Assembly (NCBI GenBank): GCA_035651755.1
Contig: DASRFA010000043.1
Coordinates: 62,001-126,000, forward strand
DNA length: 64,000 nt
Origin: DASRFA01 sp035651755
GTDB lineage: Bacteria > Desulfobacterota > Binatia > UBA12015
Direction of reading: 5' to 3'
Part shown: one piece after another, positions 8,444-16,336 of the stretch
How the letters are laid out: each line of letters starts with the position of its first letter
Position numbering within the stretch: position 1 is the stretch's first letter
Made by a program: the position numbers and the translations under genes
Notes under the pieces: generated by a model
Told to the model about the DNA's origin: nothing
The model's input: the letters and a program-made list of their open reading frames with translations, nothing else
The model's database searches: none

Positions 8444-10824
8444 CCGGCACGGCGGCGGCGCCGGCCGCCGGCTGGATCGCGCGCTGGCGCGCCGAGCTCG
8501 CGCCGACGCCCGGCCGCTGGCGCGAGGCGTTCATCGTCGCGCTCGGCCCGACGATCGCCATTGCGATCGCGGTGACGGTCCAGCTCCCGGGATTCCTGAG
8601 CGCGACGATCGCGTACTTCGCGCTCCAGCGGAAGATCGTGTGCAGCTGGCGAAACCTGCCGCGTCGCCTGTTCGTGACCGCGGCGACGGCGATCGCGATC
8701 GTGCCGCTCGGCGGGGTCGTCCTCCCGCTCCCTTGGCTCGTGCTGCCCGCGTTCTTCGCGCTGGTCGCGACGACGCTCTACGTCTTCCCGCTGCCGCGCC
8801 GCCCGGTCGAGGGCGCGTGCATCCTGTTCGTCGCGGTCGTGTTCACGTACGCGGCGATCTTCGACCCGCTCGCGATGGGCGCCCTGGCGCGTGACGCGGC
8901 GTGCGAGATCGCGATCGGGGTCGTCGTCGCGACCCTCATCGCGGAGACCTTCGCGACGGTCCGGCCGCGGACGCGGCTCGCGGCCGCGCTCACCGAGAGC
9001 TTCGCGCGCAATCGCACGCGCTTCCGGGCCGCGATCGCGCGCTACCGGGCGCCCGACGCCGCAGCGCTCGCGCGGGAAGCGCGCGACGTCCCCGCCTACT
9101 CCACGCTCTCGGCGCATCTCGACCTCCTCGACCAGGTGCGCCAGGAAGGCGTCGCGCACGAGGACGAGCGGACGATGGTCGCGCTCGCCACGGCCGCCGA
9201 GCGTTGCGAGTCGTACGTGAGCACGCTCGACTTCCTCGCGCGGGAGGACGTCGGACGGCGCTATCGCGCGCTCCTCGCCGACGAGCTCTCGCGCCTCGCC
9301 GATGCGATCGAGGGCGGCCTCGCGGCGTTCGAGGCGGCCGCGCGCCGCCTCGCGGACCGGTCCGAGCGGCCGCACGCCGACCCGAGCGCCGACGCGACCA
9401 CGTCGTGGCCCGACGTCGGCGCGCTCGTGCGCGCGCTCGAGTCGCGCCAGCTGGCCGTCCGGCGCGCGGGCCTTCTCGAAGGCGTCGACGCGTCCGAGGC
9501 GACGAATGCGAACGGCACCGTCCGCGCGCTCGCCGGCCTGGCCGACGTGCTCCACACCGGACCCCACGAGCTCGAGCAGATGGCGCGCGGCGGAGACGAT
9601 GCGGCGGCGCTCGACCGCGCGCCCCGCGCGTGGCCCAAGCTGCCGCGACTCGACCCGCTCGATGCGCGCTACGCCGCGCACGGCGGGCTCGCGACCGCGC
9701 TCTGCCTCCTGATCGGCCTCGCGACCAATCTTCCTCAGCTCGCGACCGTCCTCTGGAACCCGATCCTGATCGTGCAGTCGAGCTACGGCGCGACCCTGCG
9801 GCGCGCCGGGCTCCGCTGCGTCGGCGTCGTCGCCGGAGCGCTTCTCGGCATCGGCGCGATCATCGTCTTCATGCCGAACACGAACGACGTCGCGACCTAC
9901 CTCGTGGTCACGTTCGCGGTGGCGCTCGGCTCGCACTACGTCGCGCTCGGCTCGCCCGACACCTGGTACGCCGGCTTCCAGACCGCGATCACGTTCTTCA
10001 TCGTCACCTACGGGCTGTCGCCCGCGGTCGACGTGCACGTGGCGCTCTGGCGCGCCTGGGGCACGATCCTCGGAACCGCGGTCCTGCTCGCCGTGTATCG
10101 CGGGGTCGCGCCCGATTACGCCGGCCGGCAGCTGGTCGCGCGCTTTCGCGACCTCCTGCGCACGACGCTCGATCTTCTCCCGCGATCGGACGCTCCCGCC
10201 GCGCCCCTCGCGGTGCAGATCCCCAGACGGATGGAGGTCGGACGCGCGGTCGCGGACCTGCTGCGGCTCGCCGACGAGGCGCGCTTCGAGGGCCGCCAGG
10301 GAATCGATGTGACGGCCTCGGTCGACGCGACCGGCATCGCGATGCGCGTCGCGTATCGCGCGGGGCTGGTCGCGCGCGCGCGTGCCGTCGCGCCGCTGCC
10401 GGCGCTCGACCCGGAATTCGCGGCGCGCCTCGCAGCCGTCGAGGACGGAACGCGGGCGTGGGTCGAGATCCTGCTCGCGATGGTGGAGGCGCGCCAAACG
10501 ATGGCGCGGCCGGAAGCGCTCCGGCATCGCCGCGCGCGCGAGCGCGCCGCGGCACATCTTCCGCGCGCGCGGCCGGACGTCGCAGCCGCGGTCGGCGAGC
10601 TCGAGGCTCATCTGGAGACGACGCACTTCGCCGCGCTCGCCGACGTCCCGGCGCACACGAGCGGCGAGCTGCTGTCTTCGATCGGGCACTACCGGCGGAT
10701 CGCGGAGCTTCTGCCGCGGCTCGACGACGCGCTGGCTCGCGCCATCCTACCGGGGCACCCCGCGTGCGAGCGCGCGGGATCGGATCCTCCGACGCCGGAG
10801 CCGGTGCGGGGGCTCGCGGCGTGA
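8440..10824 (+). CDS. mdtO: FUSC/MdtO-family inner-membrane transporter
   Basis: This 794-residue protein has two clusters of hydrophobic helices, residues about 25-180 and 405-560, each followed by a long soluble helical region. That is the duplicated architecture of the FUSC family (MdtO, YccS, AaeB). The N-terminal cluster includes LPGFLSATIAYFALQRKI and the second cluster GLATALCLLIGLATNLPQLA. The family exports aromatic acids or other small toxic compounds together with an HlyD-type adaptor. The start overlaps the mdtN stop (ATGA), and the gene ends in a GTGA overlap with the next gene. Confidence 0.85.
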   Translation: MTGTAAAPAAGWIARWRAELAPTPGRWREAFIVALGPTIAIAIAVTVQLPGFLSATIAYFALQRKIVCSWRNLPRRLFVTAATAIAIVPLGGVVLPLPWLVLPAFFALVATTLYVFPLPRRPVEGACILFVAVVFTYAAIFDPLAMGALARDAACEIAIGVVVATLIAETFATVRPRTRLAAALTESFARNRTRFRAAIARYRAPDAAALAREARDVPAYSTLSAHLDLLDQVRQEGVAHEDERTMVALATAAERCESYVSTLDFLAREDVGRRYRALLADELSRLADAIEGGLAAFEAAARRLADRSERPHADPSADATTSWPDVGALVRALESRQLAVRRAGLLEGVDASEATNANGTVRALAGLADVLHTGPHELEQMARGGDDAAALDRAPRAWPKLPRLDPLDARYAAHGGLATALCLLIGLATNLPQLATVLWNPILIVQSSYGATLRRAGLRCVGVVAGALLGIGAIIVFMPNTNDVATYLVVTFAVALGSHYVALGSPDTWYAGFQTAITFFIVTYGLSPAVDVHVALWRAWGTILGTAVLLAVYRGVAPDYAGRQLVARFRDLLRTTLDLLPRSDAPAAPLAVQIPRRMEVGRAVADLLRLADEARFEGRQGIDVTASVDATGIAMRVAYRAGLVARARAVAPLPALDPEFAARLAAVEDGTRAWVEILLAMVEARQTMARPEALRHRRARERAAAHLPRARPDVAAAVGELEAHLETTHFAALADVPAHTSGELLSSIGHYRRIAELLPRLDDALARAILPGHPACERAGSDPPTPEPVRGLAA

Positions 10825-12296
10825 GGCGTCGCTGGAGCACGCGCGCTCGGGCTCCGCTCCGAGCGCGCTCGCTGGTCGTCGCGACCGCGCTCGCGTGCGG
10901 CTGCGGATCGCTCCGGACTCCGAACCCGCTCGTCGCGGTGAATCCCGAGGCGGCGGCGCCGGCGCGACCCGACCGCTCGTGGGAGCCGTCTGCGGAAGCG
11001 ACGGCGACGCTGCCTGCTGCGACCGACGCGGCCGCGGAGGCCGATCGGACGCTCGACCTGCCGGCGCTCGTCGACGTCGCGCTCGCCGCCAATCCCGACA
11101 CGCGCGATGCCTGGCAGGCGTCGCGCGCGGCGGCGGCGCGCTACGGCGGCGCGCTCGAGCCGTACTTCCCGCGCGTCTTCGCGGCCGCGGTCGTGAGCCC
11201 CAACGAGCGCGTGCTGTTCCAGGACACGCCCGACACGCTCGTGATCCACCAGGACAGCTACGTCCCGGAGATCGCGCTCACCTACACGCTCCTCGACTTC
11301 GGCCGGCGCGCGAGCGCAGCCGAGGTCGCGCGCGAGCGGCTCGTCGCCGCCAACTTCTCCTTCAACCGCTCCCTCCAGCGCGTGGTGTTCGAGGTCGAGG
11401 CGGCGTTCTTCGTCCTCGACGCTGCGATCGCGCTCGAGACGGCGGCGCAGCAGAACGTCGAGCTCGCGCGCAAGGTGCGCGAGGCCGCCGATCGCCGCCT
11501 CTCCGTCGGCCTCGCGACGCGCCCCGACGCGCTCCTCGCGCAGCAGGTCGAGACGCGGGCGCTCTACGAGCTCGAGAGCTCGCGCGCCGCCTTCCGCGAC
11601 GCGCAGGCGCACCTCGCGCGCACGCTCGGGCGTCCCGCGAACCGCGCGCCCCGGATCGAGCCGATCGCGACCCGGCCCGTGCCGGCGGACCTCGCGTCGA
11701 ACGTCGACGCATTGCTCGAGAATGCGCTCGCGGATCGGCCCGACCTCGCGGCCCGCGCCGCCGAGGTGCGCGCGAGCGCGGCCGAGGTCGAGCGGACGCA
11801 GGCCGAGTTCTGGCCGCGCGTCGGCTTCGAGGGGCGGTACGCCGAGGTCTTCTGGGATTACACGGTGCAGGGGTCGGCGCGCGTCCGGAACTCCGAGCCC
11901 GCGTACTCGACGGTGTTCCGCCTCGACTGGGACGTCTTCCGCGGCTTCGGCCGCGAGAACGCGCTCCGCGCCGCGCGCGCGGACAGCGAACGCGCCGCGT
12001 CCGAGCTCGAGGCGAGCCGGCTCGACGCGTCGGTCGAGGTCTGGTCGGCGTACTACGACCAGCTCGCAGCGCGGAAGAAGCTCGCGTATGCCGAGACTCT
12101 GCTGAAGTCCTCGCAGGACACGTACGACGCGACGTCGCGCAGCTACGCGATGGGCCTGAGCGACGTCGTCGCGCTGCTGACGGCCGAGCGCGACCTCGCG
12201 ACGGCCCGGTACACGCTGGTGCGCTCGCGCGCCGACGTGCTCATCTCCGCCGCGCGCCTCGCGTACGCCGTCGGGTCCGCCGCGCCGGGGCGTTGA
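10821..12296 (+). CDS. mdtP: TolC/MdtP-type outer-membrane efflux lipoprotein
   Basis: The GTG at 10821, which overlaps the mdtO stop, gives 491 residues with a lipoprotein signal (LVVATALACGCG). Two outer-membrane efflux repeats follow, each with long coiled-coil helices, for example LVDVALAANPDTRDAWQASR and later DALLENALADRPDLAARA. The conserved LDFGRRASAAEVARE and WDVFRGFGRENALRAARA segments are the start of each helical hairpin. The protein would form the trimeric outer-membrane duct that completes the MdtNOP-like exporter. The upstream part of the longer open frame is only a shadow of mdtO. Confidence 0.87.
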   Translation: MRRRWSTRARAPLRARSLVVATALACGCGSLRTPNPLVAVNPEAAAPARPDRSWEPSAEATATLPAATDAAAEADRTLDLPALVDVALAANPDTRDAWQASRAAAARYGGALEPYFPRVFAAAVVSPNERVLFQDTPDTLVIHQDSYVPEIALTYTLLDFGRRASAAEVARERLVAANFSFNRSLQRVVFEVEAAFFVLDAAIALETAAQQNVELARKVREAADRRLSVGLATRPDALLAQQVETRALYELESSRAAFRDAQAHLARTLGRPANRAPRIEPIATRPVPADLASNVDALLENALADRPDLAARAAEVRASAAEVERTQAEFWPRVGFEGRYAEVFWDYTVQGSARVRNSEPAYSTVFRLDWDVFRGFGRENALRAARADSERAASELEASRLDASVEVWSAYYDQLAARKKLAYAETLLKSSQDTYDATSRSYAMGLSDVVALLTAERDLATARYTLVRSRADVLISAARLAYAVGSAAPGR

Positions 12297-12340
12297 TTCG
12301 CGCTCGGACTCGGCTCGGCCGGCGTGCTATCCGGGACGGC

Positions 12341-13174
12341 GTGAAGGTCGTCCAGCGACCTGCCGCCCTGCGCCTCCGGCCCTTCGTGAAGACGATCTGG
12401 GCGTCGAGCGAGACCGCAGAGGACGTGCGCGCTCGGCCGGCGCGGGAGCGCGTCCTCCCGAGCGGCGACATGCACCTCGTCTTCCGGCTGTCGGATCACC
12501 CACTCGAGGTCTTCGCGGACGCGGACACGCGGACCGGAACGACGTTCGCGCACGCGGTGGTCGGCGGCGCGCGGAGCGGCGCGTACGTCCGCGAGGTCTC
12601 CGAGCCGCTCTGCTCGGTCGGCGCGGAGCTCCGCCCGGGCGCGAGCGAGGCGCTCTTCGGCGTCCCGGCGGACGAGCTCGCGGAGCGCCACACGTCGCTC
12701 GCGGACCTCTGGGGCCACGCGGCCGGCGAGGCGCGCGAGCGCTTCCTCGAGGCCGAGGGGCTCGAGGAGCGGATCGCTCTCTTCGAGCACCTCCTCGCCG
12801 GGCGGCTGCCGCGCGTCCAGGGCGTGCATCCCGCGGTCGCAGCGGCGCTCGAGCGCTTCTCGGTCACGGACGACGTCGACGAAGCGGTGCGCGAGAGCGG
12901 CTACAGCCATCGCCGCTTCATCGCCCTCTTCCGCTCCGCGGTCGGCCTCGCGCCGAAGCTCTACTGCCGCGTCCGGCGCTTCTACTCGGCGGTCGGCCGG
13001 CTCGCCGCCGAGCCCTCGGCCGGTCTCGTCGACGTCGCTCTCGACGCCGGCTACGCCGACCAGCCGCACCTGAGCCGCGACTTCCGCGAGTTTTCCGGGG
13101 TGACTCCGGGAGCCTATCGCCGGATCGCGCCCTCGTCGCCGCACCACGTGCCGATCCCGCGCTCGCGCCGCTGA
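12341..13174 (+). CDS. AraC-family transcriptional regulator
   Basis: The 277-residue product from GTG 12341 has an N-terminal effector region (DUF6597-like: LRPFVKTIWASSE, then VLPSGDMHLVFRLSD). The C-terminal AraC double helix-turn-helix occupies about residues 165-270. The first HTH contains DEAVRESGYSHRRFIALFR and the second VDVALDAGYADQPHLSRDF, ending FSGVTPGAYRR. It follows the efflux operon by 45 bp in the same direction, so it may regulate that operon, which is inference. No operator was identified. Confidence 0.85.
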   Translation: MKVVQRPAALRLRPFVKTIWASSETAEDVRARPARERVLPSGDMHLVFRLSDHPLEVFADADTRTGTTFAHAVVGGARSGAYVREVSEPLCSVGAELRPGASEALFGVPADELAERHTSLADLWGHAAGEARERFLEAEGLEERIALFEHLLAGRLPRVQGVHPAVAAALERFSVTDDVDEAVRESGYSHRRFIALFRSAVGLAPKLYCRVRRFYSAVGRLAAEPSAGLVDVALDAGYADQPHLSRDFREFSGVTPGAYRRIAPSSPHHVPIPRSRR

Positions 13175-13275
13175 TCGCGGCACGGCGCCGTCAAAATCGT
13201 TCAAGACTCGACCGCCGGCCGCGTGCGAGAAGCCCGGCATCGCTTCGGGGCGAAGCGACGAAAGGAGACGATGCC

Positions 13276-13719
13276 ATGAAGGTCCACGAGGTGTTCGCGT
13301 ACCTGCGGGTCGACGATGCGGCGCGCGCGATCGAGTTCTACGAGAAGGCGTTCGACGTGACCGAGAAGTTCCGGCTCACGGAGCCGAGCGGCCGGATCGG
13401 CCACGCCGAGCTCGACTTCGGCGGCGCGACGATCATGCTCTCGGACGAATATCCCGAGTACGGCATCAAGGGCCCGAAGACCGTCGGCGGCACCTGCATG
13501 TCGATCCATCTCCACGTCGACGACGCCGACGAGTTCATCCGGCGCGCCGTCGCCGCGGGCGCCGAGGTCGTCCGCCCGCCGCAGGACCAGTTCTACGGCG
13601 AGCGCTCGGGCACGGTGCGCGACCCGTTCGGCCACGAGTGGAACATCGGGCACCACATCGAGGACGTGACGCCGGTCGAGATGCAGCGGCGCTACGACGA
13701 GATGATGAGGGGCGCCTGA
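13276..13719 (+). CDS. VOC (glyoxalase/PhnB-like) family protein
   Basis: The product has 147 residues, with start ATG 13276 after a strong AAAGGAGACG ribosome-binding site. The sequence has the VOC pattern: YLRVDDAARAIEFYEKAF, GHAELDFGGATIMLSDE, SIHLHVDDADEF and VRDPFGHEWNIGHHIEDV. The last segment is typical of PhnB-like proteins. A histidine in the first half and the RDPFGHEW element could bind a divalent metal. The substrate is unknown; related proteins include bleomycin-resistance and glyoxalase-like dioxygenases. Confidence 0.85.
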   Translation: MKVHEVFAYLRVDDAARAIEFYEKAFDVTEKFRLTEPSGRIGHAELDFGGATIMLSDEYPEYGIKGPKTVGGTCMSIHLHVDDADEFIRRAVAAGAEVVRPPQDQFYGERSGTVRDPFGHEWNIGHHIEDVTPVEMQRRYDEMMRGA

Positions 13720-13732
13720 AACGCGCGCAGCT

Positions 13733-14554
13733 CTAGTCCTTCAGCCGCTTCGCGAAGAACGCGAGGATCTCGTCGACCGCTGCGCGCGTCGGCTCGCCGT
13801 CGCGGTTGATGAGGTGGAGCGTCACGACGCTGTGCGGGCTCATGGGCGTCCCCTGCATCGCGCACGAGTCTGGCAGCACGCGGCCCTGGAAGCGATCGCC
13901 GAGAGCGGCCTCGTAGGCGGCGAAGCGCTCGGCGCGGCAGAAGCGGTCGCCGGCGAAGCGGTAGGCGAGCACGGTCAGGTCCTCGCGCTCCATGCGCTGC
14001 TTGACGGCGGCGAGCTCGTCGGGCGCGATGTGCATGCCGCCCGCCTGGAACATCGGGAGCGACGGCTGCGACAAGACGGGCGCGAGCACCGCCGGCTCGA
14101 GCATCATCGACAGCGCGAAGTTGCCGGTGAAGCACATGCCGATCGCGCCGACGCCCTTCCCGCCGCAGAGCGGGTGCGCGTGCGCGGCGAGCGCGCGCAG
14201 CCAGCGCACGACCGGGCTCGACTCGTTCGCGGCGAACGCGCGGAACTCGCGGCTGATGCAGGCGCGCACCATCGTCACGAGGCCGCTCGGGATCGTCACC
14301 GGCCCGCCCTCGGTCCCGAAGAGCGCGGGGAGCCACACCGTGAAGCCGGCGTCGCGTACGATGCGCGCGAAGCGCAGCACGTGCGCGGAGATGCCCGGCA
14401 TCTCGGCCATCACGATGACCGCGGGCCCGGTGCCCGACACGTAGACGCGCTTCCTGACGCCGAGCAGCTCGATCTCGCGCCGCTCGAAGTCCGTCATGGG
14501 GTCGCGATCGCTGAGCTTCGGCTCAGGCGCGGTCGTCTGGGTCGGCTCGTTCAT
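13733..14554 (-). CDS. Dienelactone hydrolase family protein
   Basis: The product has 273 residues from ATG 14554, preceded by GGAGGTATGCG as ribosome-binding site. It is an alpha/beta hydrolase with a cysteine nucleophile in the elbow GAIGMCFTGNFAL. A candidate acidic residue lies in FAGDRFCRAERF, and a histidine follows in MSPHSVVTLHLI. Cys-Asp-His is the triad of dienelactone hydrolases, which open lactone rings in aromatic degradation. The N-terminus (about residues 1-30) is a poorly conserved extension. It is convergent with the VOC gene. The physiological substrate is unknown. Confidence 0.8.
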   Translation of the reverse strand: MNEPTQTTAPEPKLSDRDPMTDFERREIELLGVRKRVYVSGTGPAVIVMAEMPGISAHVLRFARIVRDAGFTVWLPALFGTEGGPVTIPSGLVTMVRACISREFRAFAANESSPVVRWLRALAAHAHPLCGGKGVGAIGMCFTGNFALSMMLEPAVLAPVLSQPSLPMFQAGGMHIAPDELAAVKQRMEREDLTVLAYRFAGDRFCRAERFAAYEAALGDRFQGRVLPDSCAMQGTPMSPHSVVTLHLINRDGEPTRAAVDEILAFFAKRLKD

Positions 14555-14642
14555 CGCATACCTCCGCCGGCGCGCAGGTATCACGGGCGCCGCGGCGGCG
14601 GCAATGCGAGTCCGGCGCGCCCGATCGGACGCGCGGCGGCCG

Positions 14643-15371
14643 CTAGAACCCTGCGACCTCGCGCAGCTCGCGGACGCGCACCACGAGATCGCGGCCGCGG
14701 CGGACGACCAGCCCCTGCTCCGAGAACTCGGCGATCGTCTTCGTGACGCGGGCGCGCGAGATGCCGGTCAGCTCCGCGAGGTCCTCGTGCGTCAAGCGCA
14801 CCTTGACGAGGCGGCCCTGCGCCTCGGCGACGCCGAAGCCCTCGGCGAGATCGAGGAGGCCGAGCGCGAGCTTGCCGCGGAGATCGAGCGTCAACAGCTT
14901 CACGGTGCGGAGGAACGTGCGCGAGTAGTAGTCGAGCGTGCCGCGCGTCATGAGCGCGGTCACGTCGACGGGGAGCTCGCGGACGATGTCCTGAAACTCC
15001 ACCATGTCGATCGCGGCGGCGTGGATCGGGGTGAGCGCGATCGCGGTGTCGAGGCGTCGGCCGCCGACGACCAGATGGCTCCCGAGGAGCGCGCCCGGCT
15101 TCGCGAGCGAAACCAGCACGCGGCGTCCGAGAGAGCCCGGGACGAAGAGCTTCGCGACGCCGTCGAGCATCCAGTAGAGGCGCGTCGCGGCGCTGCCCTC
15201 GCGGTAGATGACGCGGCCGCGCGGGAACGTGATCAGCTCGGCCGTTTCGAGGAAGCGGCCGATGCTCTCCTCTGGCCAGCCGAGTCGCCGGAGCCCGAGC
15301 GCGAGGCGGCGCGAGCGGCGCGCGTCGCTCGCGAGGTTCGCGGGTCGCATTGCCTTGCCGGTGGTCGCCAT
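14643..15371 (-). CDS. Crp/Fnr-family transcriptional regulator
   Basis: The product has 242 residues from ATG 15371. The N-terminal cyclic-nucleotide-binding-type beta-barrel covers about residues 30-145 (ITFPRGRVIYREGS, YWMLDGVAKLF, GALLGSHLVVGG). A long dimerisation helix and a winged helix follow, with recognition segment LTHEDLAELTGISRARVTKT. The cysteine cluster of Fnr is absent, and no clear cAMP phosphate cassette (RxS) was seen, so the ligand is unknown. It is divergent from the ferredoxin oxidoreductase operon. A perfect Crp-type palindrome sits just upstream of its start, implying autoregulation and control of the operon. A further start at 15389 would overlap the palindrome, so 15371 is preferred. 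Confidence 0.85.
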   Translation of the reverse strand: MATTGKAMRPANLASDARRSRRLALGLRRLGWPEESIGRFLETAELITFPRGRVIYREGSAATRLYWMLDGVAKLFVPGSLGRRVLVSLAKPGALLGSHLVVGGRRLDTAIALTPIHAAAIDMVEFQDIVRELPVDVTALMTRGTLDYYSRTFLRTVKLLTLDLRGKLALGLLDLAEGFGVAEAQGRLVKVRLTHEDLAELTGISRARVTKTIAEFSEQGLVVRRGRDLVVRVRELREVAGF

Positions 15372-15388
15372 GACCCGATCCGCGCGCA

Positions 15389-15406
15389 TTGTGCCCGTGG
15401 GCACAA
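15389..15406. promoter_or_regulatory. Putative operator palindrome for the divergent Crp/Fnr-type regulator
   Basis: TTGTGCCCGTGGGCACAA is a perfect inverted repeat with 8-bp arms and a 2-bp centre. It contains TGTG-N8-CACA, exactly the half-site spacing of Crp/Fnr-family operators. It lies 18 bp upstream of the regulator start and 84 bp upstream of the oxidoreductase gamma-subunit start, so a bound dimer could affect both promoters. Confidence 0.6.
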
Positions 15407-15489
15407 ACTCCGCGCTGGAGGCTCCTCTCTCATCGTCGTATAGGTCGGTCGAGAGGCGTTGCAAGAGGTTCGGCGTCGACGAGAGCGAG

Positions 15490-16080
15490 ATGGCGGAGCG
15501 CGAGATCCTCATGACGGGCATCGGCGGCCAGGGCGTGCAGCTCGCGGCCAAGATGCTCGCGACCGCCGGCATGCTCGAGGGCCGCCACGTGATGCAGTTC
15601 AGCATGTTCATGGGGAGCATGCGCGGCGGGTCGAGCGAGTGCACCGTCGTCGTCGCGGACGGGCCGGTCGAGGCGCCGCCGGTCGTGCCGCACGCGTGGG
15701 CCGCGATCGCGATGCATCCGAGCGAGCTCGGGCTCGTCGAGAAGAAGCTCCGACCCGGGAGCGCGATCGTCTACAACCGGACGCTCTTCCCCGAGCCGCC
15801 CGCGCTGCGCGGCGACTGCCGGTGGGTGCCGGTCGACGCGGGACGGATCGCGAGCGAGCGGCAGTACCTGCAGGGGCAGAGCCTGGTCGCGCTCGGGGCG
15901 TTCTGCGCGTTGACGGGGATCGTCGCGGCGGGGTCGCTCGAGGAAGCGTTGAAGCAGATGCTGCCGTCGTACCGGCACCACACGATCCCGAAGAACGTCG
16001 ACTGCCTCGCCGCGGGTGCCGCTGCGATGGCGGAGCACGCGGGCGCGGTGCCGGCGTGGAACGGCGTCGGAGGCTCTTGA
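15490..16080 (+). CDS. 2-oxoacid:ferredoxin oxidoreductase, gamma subunit
   Basis: The product has 196 residues from ATG 15490. The N-terminus ILMTGIGGQGVQLAAKMLA is the hallmark of the gamma domain of pyruvate/2-oxoglutarate:ferredoxin oxidoreductases. GSMRGGSSECTVVV and RPGSAIVYNRTLFP follow. With the delta, alpha and beta genes downstream it would form a heterotetramer that oxidatively decarboxylates a 2-oxoacid to acyl-CoA, passing electrons to ferredoxin. It is the first gene of the operon and lies 84 bp downstream of the Crp-type palindrome. Confidence 0.9.
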   Translation: MAEREILMTGIGGQGVQLAAKMLATAGMLEGRHVMQFSMFMGSMRGGSSECTVVVADGPVEAPPVVPHAWAAIAMHPSELGLVEKKLRPGSAIVYNRTLFPEPPALRGDCRWVPVDAGRIASERQYLQGQSLVALGAFCALTGIVAAGSLEEALKQMLPSYRHHTIPKNVDCLAAGAAAMAEHAGAVPAWNGVGGS

Positions 16081-16081
16081 C

Positions 16082-16336
16082 GTGGCGAAGTCGGTCGGCA
16101 CGGTCGTCATCGACGTCGAGACCTGCAAGGGGTGCGAGCTCTGCATCCCGGTCTGCCCGCCGAAGGTGCTCGAGATGTCGAGCGAGGTGAACGCGATCGG
16201 GTTCCGGTACCCGCTTCTGGTGCGCGACGGGTGCACCGGGTGCGAGCTCTGCGCGGAGATCTGCCCGGACTACTGCTTCGACGTGTATCGCGCGGTCGCG
16301 GGGCACGGCGCGGCCGAGGCGCCGGCAGAGGGCTGA
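16082..16336 (+). CDS. 2-oxoacid:ferredoxin oxidoreductase, delta subunit (2[4Fe-4S] ferredoxin)
   Basis: The 84-residue product starts at GTG 16082, immediately after the gamma stop. It has two complete cluster motifs, CKGCELCIPVCPP and CTGCELCAEICPD, each CxxCxxCxxxCP-like. The subunit relays electrons from the TPP site of the beta subunit to external ferredoxin. Its TGA overlaps the ATG of the alpha subunit (TGATG), showing translational coupling. Confidence 0.9.
   Translation: MAKSVGTVVIDVETCKGCELCIPVCPPKVLEMSSEVNAIGFRYPLLVRDGCTGCELCAEICPDYCFDVYRAVAGHGAAEAPAEG

Noticed and set aside
8221..10689. An 822-codon minus-strand frame opposite mdtO
   Set aside because: It is composed of Arg/Asp/Glu/His low-complexity sequence typical of antisense frames in GC-rich genes.
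8901..10820. The first 640 codons of the 1,131-codon frame that contains mdtP
   Set aside because: This part is an out-of-frame reading of mdtO; the real gene starts at GTG 10821 with a lipoprotein signal.
15208..15489. Upstream extension of the oxidoreductase gamma-subunit frame
   Set aside because: It covers the regulator gene and palindrome and encodes no family residues; the subunit's conserved N-terminus begins at ATG 15490.
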